Shown in pieces: positions 5,739 through 6,954 of a stretch of 6,954 bases of DNA; position 1 is the first letter of the stretch, and every line of letters starts with the position of its first letter. The notes beneath the pieces were generated by a model. That model had not been told where the DNA came from. It did no database searches and was given only the letters and a program-made list of their open reading frames with translations. The position numbers and the translations under genes were made by a program. The DNA is from an uncultured Clostridia bacterium (GTDB taxonomy: Bacteria; Bacillota; Clostridia; UMGS1883). The stretch lies in the NCBI GenBank assembly GCA_947624455.1, contig CANQKL010000085.1:1-6954 (forward strand), written 5' to 3'.

Positions 5739-6200
5739 TCACTTTGCGTAATAGGCCACATCCATGCCGTATTTCAGGCCGTCCACACGTCCCGTCTGGA
5801 CATAGCCAAGCTTCTCGAAAAACCGGCAGATACGATCCTCCTGCAATATTATGTCAACCTGCCATGTCCTGGCGGCGGGATACTTTGCCTCCGCCAGCCG
5901 GACAGCCTGCCGACCGTAGCCATTGTTCTGATGCTCCGGAAGAATATATATGCGCTTCAGCTTGCAGTGGTCGCCGTAATTGAACACGCGCAGGCCGCCG
6001 ATAGGTTCGCCGTCAAGACAAATAAAATAATAGTCCGATCCAGGCTCCAACAGCCGGGCCTTAGTGCGTCCGGGTTCTTCGGCGGCGGGACTGTAGTCAT
6101 AGTCCTGATATTTCGCCAGCATTTCCTTAAAGCATTTTACCTGCATATCGTAAAGCCGCGCCCAGTCCTCCACATTTGCCTTTTTGAGAGTTATCGCCAT
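5739..6200 (-). CDS. GNAT-family N-acetyltransferase
   Basis: Transfers an acetyl group from acetyl-CoA to an amine; the substrate is unknown. From the preferred start the protein has 153 residues, a single GNAT domain. Visible parts: N-terminal ITLKKANVEDWARL, beta-4 GEPIGGLRVF (64-73), CoA-binding motif A LKRIYILPEHQNNGYGRQAV (81-100) with the Q-x-x-G-x-G pyrophosphate loop at 91-96, and the C-terminal FFEKLGYVQTGR. Two ATGs compete: 6206 leaves only 1 base after GGAGG, while 6200 leaves 7, so 6200 is chosen; the longer form would add only Met-Asn. It is the first gene of an operon with the aldo/keto reductase and has a long leader that may regulate it. Confidence 0.9.
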   Translation of the reverse strand: MAITLKKANVEDWARLYDMQVKCFKEMLAKYQDYDYSPAAEEPGRTKARLLEPGSDYYFICLDGEPIGGLRVFNYGDHCKLKRIYILPEHQNNGYGRQAVRLAEAKYPAARTWQVDIILQEDRICRFFEKLGYVQTGRVDGLKYGMDVAYYAK

Positions 6201-6207
6201 ATTCATT

Positions 6208-6212
6208 CCTCC
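6208..6212 (-). promoter_or_regulatory. Ribosome binding site that decides the acetyltransferase start
   Basis: GGAGG on the minus strand lies 1 base from the ATG at 6206 and 7 bases from the ATG at 6200. The second spacing is the usual one. Confidence 0.7.
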
Positions 6213-6252
6213 AATTTTGTCGCAATAAAAACGTCTATTTCAAGGGTTTCGG

Positions 6253-6380
6253 GAGTGACGCGGCAATTCACTCAGGAGACGCGGACTCCGCTTTCAGTCG
6301 CTCTCGCCCAAGTGACCACAAACTCTTGATGAGTTATCCGGTTGGGCCGGGACACGAATCTCCACTCCACAACGCAACCG
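6253..6380 (-). promoter_or_regulatory. Candidate structured 5' leader of the acetyltransferase-reductase operon
   Basis: The gene-free stretch 6201-6511 contains a fold-rich block. On the minus strand: P1 CGGTTG (6380-6375) with CAACCG (6344-6339); P2 AACTC/GAGTT (6335-6331 with 6325-6321); P3 GAGAGCGACT (6305-6296) with its partner at 6287-6276, 10 bp with two single-base bulges and an 8-base loop. P3 can be closed by TCACT (6315-6311) with AGTGA (6272-6268). The same AGTGA region also pairs perfectly with TCACTC (6258-6253) as P4, so the outer P3 stem and P4 exclude each other. Neither state visibly sequesters the ribosome site. It matches no riboswitch I know: T-box, fluoride and guanidine patterns were considered and do not fit. 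An RNA on the other strand is possible. Confidence 0.4.
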
Positions 6381-6411
6381 TAAACCATGCTCCCATCCCC
6401 CCTGTTATTTA

Positions 6412-6440
6412 ATTTTACCACAGCTTCAAGAAAAAGGCAA
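6412..6440 (-). promoter_or_regulatory. Promoter of the acetyltransferase-reductase operon
   Basis: On the minus strand TTGCCT (6440-6435) and TAAAAT (6417-6412) are separated by 17 bases, with two mismatches at -35 and one at -10. Transcription would start near 6405, giving a leader of about 200 bases. Its -35 lies 9 bases from the -35 of the divergent promoter. Confidence 0.5.
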
Positions 6441-6449
6441 GAGAAAATG

Positions 6450-6478
6450 TTGACACCACCGTAAAATAGTGATATAAT
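6450..6478 (+). promoter_or_regulatory. Strong promoter of the PI-PLC-like gene
   Basis: TTGACA (6450-6455) and TATAAT (6473-6478), 17 bases apart, are a perfect consensus match. The start would be near 6485, leaving a leader of about 27 bases with AAGGAGAG (6498-6505). Confidence 0.9.
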
Positions 6479-6511
6479 TTATATAAAGCATAAAAACAAG
6501 GAGAGAAAAAA

Positions 6512-6954
6512 ATGAAGGCGAAATTTATAACGATTTTTGCGCTGTTAATGCTGACCTTCGGCGTTGCTCACGGCGAGAGCGGCGGAGAATGGTTCTTCAG
6601 GAACAACGTTTCTAACGACGCGCGGCTAATTGAGCTGCATATGCTTGGCGCCCACGACGCCTTTACCGCCGGACTGAACAGCAACTCCGACCCGGACGCG
6701 GCGGGAATTAAGCTGGGCGACAGCGGCAGCGCCACCGCAAAATCAGACAGGCTGTGGCAGATGCTGGGCCTCGCCATGTCCCGGGCCCAGAGCGCCGATG
6801 TGGACTCTCTGCTGAACAGCGGCGTCCGCTATTTTGACGTGCGACTGTCCCGCTATAAGGACGACGGGGAGTTCTACACCACTCACGGACGCATTTCGAA
6901 CAAATTTTCCGGCCCCGACGGCATAGCTAGAAAAGTCTCCGCGTGGGCCGAAAA
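6512..6954 (+). CDS. Secreted phosphatidylinositol-specific phospholipase C-like phosphodiesterase, 3' partial
   Basis: The first 147 codons run off the window. A signal peptide is visible: MKAKF, a hydrophobic core ITIFALLMLTFGVA, and a likely cut near residue 21. The PI-PLC X-domain signature follows: ELHMLGAHDAF with His48/Asp49, then QSADVDSLLNSGVRYFDVRL with Arg111 and a second His125 in YTTHGR. In characterised bacterial PI-PLCs the two His act as base and acid in cleaving the phosphodiester, and the Asp and Arg support them. The segment between the His48 loop and AQSADV is longer than in the compact Bacillus enzymes and polar (NSNSDPDAAG). Start: AAGGAGAG 6 bases before ATG 6512, under a perfect promoter. 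The substrate could be phosphatidylinositol, a GPI-type anchor or another phosphodiester; only the family is supported. Confidence 0.85.
   Translation, partial: MKAKFITIFALLMLTFGVAHGESGGEWFFRNNVSNDARLIELHMLGAHDAFTAGLNSNSDPDAAGIKLGDSGSATAKSDRLWQMLGLAMSRAQSADVDSLLNSGVRYFDVRLSRYKDDGEFYTTHGRISNKFSGPDGIARKVSAWAE

Noticed and set aside
6207..6380. Protein-coding or tRNA/tmRNA gene in the gap before the PI-PLC promoter
   Set aside because: Short frames only, no ribosome site, and the CGAATCTCC stretch does not complete a T-arm or acceptor stem.
6568..6777. Minus-strand 69-codon open frame inside the PI-PLC-like gene
   Set aside because: It is a shadow of the signal-peptide-bearing + strand gene with catalytic motifs; no ribosome site or family resemblance.

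Overview
The window looks like a chromosomal segment of a Gram-positive anaerobe, most likely a clostridial gut bacterium of the Oscillospiraceae/Ruminococcaceae kind. The reasons are strong AGGAGG-type ribosome sites, TTGACA/TATAAT promoters with 17-base spacers, AT-rich intergenic DNA between moderately GC-rich genes, a stand-alone BioY transporter, a ferredoxin-like aldo/keto reductase and a family 1 glycosidase. The taxonomic placement is inference.

Layout. (1) 2-844, + strand: C-terminal 280 residues of a GH1 beta-glucosidase; the window opens just after the expected acid/base Glu codon. (2) 845-1054: control region of the next operon, with two BirA-like palindromes of identical spacing (904-936, 943-975) and a strong promoter (993-1021). 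(3) 1055-3287, + strand: bioY (biotin uptake), xth/exoA (DNA repair nuclease) and rsmA (16S rRNA dimethyltransferase). xth and rsmA overlap by 8 bases, and rsmA starts with TTG. (4) 3250-3660: a scar between convergent operons. A decayed IS3-type orfA with its own promoter supplies the last codons of rsmA. It is frameshifted, then broken off by an array of four hairpins (3521-3625), followed by a terminator hairpin. (5) 4607-3688, - strand: rplM-rpsI (ribosomal proteins L13 and S9) with a near-consensus promoter. (6) 6440-4707, - strand: a GNAT acetyltransferase and an aldo/keto reductase with two Fe-S motifs, 9 bases apart, behind a roughly 200-base leader that can form mutually exclusive hairpins. 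(7) 6450-6954, + strand: a divergent promoter and the first 147 codons of a secreted PI-PLC-like phosphodiesterase that runs off the window.

The genes do not form one pathway. Two units are housekeeping: rplM-rpsI, and the xth-rsmA tail of the biotin operon. The rest are metabolic or accessory. The points most worth checking are the tandem BirA-like sites that would place DNA repair and rRNA methylation genes under biotin control, the IS3/hairpin-array composite at the rsmA end, and the switch-like leader of the acetyltransferase operon. No CRISPR array, tRNA or rRNA gene was seen.
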